A DNA stretch of 64,000 bases from Haloarcula marismortui ATCC 43049 (GTDB lineage Archaea; Halobacteriota; Halobacteria; Halobacteriales; Haloarculaceae): the NCBI RefSeq assembly GCF_000011085.1, contig NC_006396.1, positions 3,038,001 to 3,102,000 of the forward strand. The letters run 5' to 3'. The notes under the pieces were generated by a model. That model had not been told where the DNA came from and did no database searches. It worked only from the letters and a program-made list of their open reading frames with translations. The translations under genes were made by a program, and so were the position numbers. Shown piece by piece: positions 62,463-64,000 of this stretch. Positions within the stretch are counted from its first letter, which is position 1; each line of letters opens with the position of its first letter.

Positions 62463-64000
62463 TCAGAAGTATTCCGGTCGGACCTGGTAGATCGTGACGC
62501 CGCCGGCTCGTTTCGCTACGGTCACGCCCTGTAGCTGGTCGACAGTCACGTCACCGTAGCGGGCTCGTTCGGCCGGGCCGACGTAGACGTAGCGCACGTC
62601 ATATGCTTCGAGGAGGCGGCGTTGCTCGGTCGCGTCGCCGGTGTAAATCGTCTCCACGTCGTCGACGCGGCGGTCGTACACCGTGTCGTTGCGGTACTGG
62701 GCCTCGTGGGTCCAGCCCGCGACGGTCGGCAGTCCGGTCAGGCTCGACGGCGCGCTTGCGCCCTTGCCCTCGTTGGCGTCCCACTCATAGTCAGCGGGGG
62801 CGGCCGTGACAATGGTTGGCCGGCCCTCCGCTGTCGCATCGAGCCATCGAATCGCTTCGGCTTCTTCTGGATGGTCGTCATCGAGGTATGCCAGCCCGTT
62901 TAGTGTGGGCTCTCCCGCGGCGTCGGCGTGATTCGAGAGCGCAAAGACGCCGTACAGCGACGCCGAACAGACCAGCAGGGCGACGAACGCGCGGACGCCG
63001 ATGGTTACCCACGCTCGCGCGCGGTCGCCGGTCGGCCGCCAACGAGTGAGCAGCCACGCCAGCACGGGGCCGGCGGCGACCCCCCAGAGCACCCACACCT
63101 GCATGTACGTCTTGAACACGGTGTTCATCCGGCCGATGTTCTCCCTGACGAAGACGAATTCGACGAGGAAGACCAGACCCGCGCCAGCGAGAATCAGCAT
63201 GGCTTCGAAGCCAACGGGCCGGTCGCCGCCGTCAGCGAGCGCTGGGACCGCGTCGACGGTACGGTCAAGCGTCGGCGAGCGCGCGAACAGCCACGCGCCG
63301 AGCAGTAGCGGGGCGAGCAAGCCGACCGCTGCGATGTCAAGCGTCGCGGCGAGCGCCGCCGTTCCGACGGTCACGAGACCGACGATGCGGGCCGTACTCT
63401 GCCCGACAGCACGCCCGGTCTGGGCGTACAGGTACAGCCAGAACGGGGCGACGAACAGGCCGTGGACGGCCAGGAGTTCAAGTAGCGAGGTCCGGTCGGG
63501 CAGAACCGCAATCTCGCGGCCGCTCGCCGGGCCAAGCCAGAATGGGAGCGACCAGAGCAGTCCCAGCGCAAGGACGCTGCCAGCGACGGCCAGCCCCATC
63601 CCAATCCGAACGCCCTCTTGACCCGGTCCGTTCAGTCGGAGCCGCTGTCCGATATCATCCGGGAGGAGCGTCGTCGGGTCGGCCGGCGCAACGGTGACCG
63701 TCAACAGGGCCAGTCCGCCCATCGACGGGAACGACCACGTGTTCGTTACGGCCATGATGCCCGCGACGGCCGGGAGCGCACCGAAAAGCAGTGCGAGCCG
63801 TCGCCGGCGTTCGACGGCCGGCGTCTGGTAGTAGCTGAAACAGAGTGCGGCGGCGAGCAACAGGAAGCCCGTGCTCATCATATGGGCGTGCATGTCGCCG
63901 TTGAGCCAGGCAAACAGCGGGAACTCGTCGATGACCAGCGCAGCACCGGGTTCGTACGTGCCGAAATCGGCCGCGCTGTCCTCGATGACGCGGCTCGCGT
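62463..64000 (-). CDS. DUF2298 (Chlor_Arch_YYY) membrane protein, 3' part only
   Basis: The frame runs from TAA/TAG-type stop at 62463 to beyond the right edge without a start, so at least 512 codons are present. Many hydrophobic segments alternate with loops; the segment EFPLFAWLNGDMHAHMMS near 63880-63930 is the signature of the archaeal DUF2298/Chlor_Arch_YYY family, thought to be membrane glycosyltransferase-like. The C-terminal soluble domain is shown here (ending VTIYQVRPEYF). The true start lies outside the window. Confidence 0.88.
   Translation of the reverse strand, partial: ASRVIEDSAADFGTYEPGAALVIDEFPLFAWLNGDMHAHMMSTGFLLLAAALCFSYYQTPAVERRRRLALLFGALPAVAGIMAVTNTWSFPSMGGLALLTVTVAPADPTTLLPDDIGQRLRLNGPGQEGVRIGMGLAVAGSVLALGLLWSLPFWLGPASGREIAVLPDRTSLLELLAVHGLFVAPFWLYLYAQTGRAVGQSTARIVGLVTVGTAALAATLDIAAVGLLAPLLLGAWLFARSPTLDRTVDAVPALADGGDRPVGFEAMLILAGAGLVFLVEFVFVRENIGRMNTVFKTYMQVWVLWGVAAGPVLAWLLTRWRPTGDRARAWVTIGVRAFVALLVCSASLYGVFALSNHADAAGEPTLNGLAYLDDDHPEEAEAIRWLDATAEGRPTIVTAAPADYEWDANEGKGASAPSSLTGLPTVAGWTHEAQYRNDTVYDRRVDDVETIYTGDATEQRRLLEAYDVRYVYVGPAERARYGDVTVDQLQGVTVAKRAGGVTIYQVRPEYF

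Overview
The window is a chromosomal segment of an extremely halophilic archaeon, almost certainly a Haloarcula species. Base composition is GC-rich, nearly every protein is acidic (Asp/Glu-rich), start sites often sit about 25-30 bp downstream of an archaeal TATA box (leaderless transcripts), and the L44e protein looks almost identical to my memory of the Haloarcula marismortui sequence. About 70 protein genes are supported, densely packed, with many ATGA or near-zero overlaps. No rRNA, CRISPR array, IS element or complete tRNA was recognised; one degenerate tRNA-like sequence lies beside gatD.

Layout. 1-3.5 kb: a truncated divergent membrane gene and two translationally coupled membrane proteins with TrkA_C domains. 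3.6-8 kb: the ubiquitin-like modifier SAMP1, an orphan membrane histidine kinase, an acetyltransferase and GatD. 8-14.5 kb: small haloarchaeal proteins, an NhaC antiporter, an ArsR-like regulator, a secreted repeat-rich glycoprotein candidate, DUF1405 and DUF5802-like proteins. 14.5-22.5 kb: an HTH-10 regulator, an archaeal Vms1-type peptidyl-tRNA hydrolase, a coupled dgcN-dgcA pair (D-glutamate catabolism), a 1-Cys peroxiredoxin, a GCS2-superfamily ligase with a long acidic insertion, a left-handed-beta-helix protein and UspA. 22.5-31 kb: ThrRS, membrane proteins, a lipid kinase, an SLC13/TrkA_C transporter, PspA and a hydrolase. 31-36 kb: pyrG, guaAb and a small coupled gene, an MBL hydrolase and gshA. 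36-44 kb: aldo/keto reductase, PLAT-like protein, Tat-exported beta-propeller, a MoaB-domain protein, a second sensor kinase, SDR and an IPP-isomerase-like Nudix protein.

44-49 kb is the most system-like part: HTH-10 regulator, SRPBCC protein, a CGCGG-type RiPP precursor directly abutting its radical SAM/SPASM maturase, a NarO-type regulator with the C-Xn-C-X-C-X7-C cysteine signature, a DUF2249 protein, a small membrane protein and an ArsR-type regulator. The combination suggests a modified peptide whose expression may respond to oxygen or redox state.

49-64 kb: aminotransferase, a thiolase with Ser in place of the nucleophilic Cys, HTH and phosphoesterase genes, a flavin oxidoreductase, a threonine-synthase-like protein lacking the PLP lysine, an alcohol dehydrogenase, two UspA genes, a membrane J-domain protein, the conserved translation operon L44e-S27e-aIF2alpha-Nop10-PAC2, and a truncated DUF2298 membrane protein running off the right edge. 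A recurring theme is enzyme-family members with altered catalytic residues (thiolase, IDI, threonine synthase, gamma-CA-like, MoaB, one histidine kinase).
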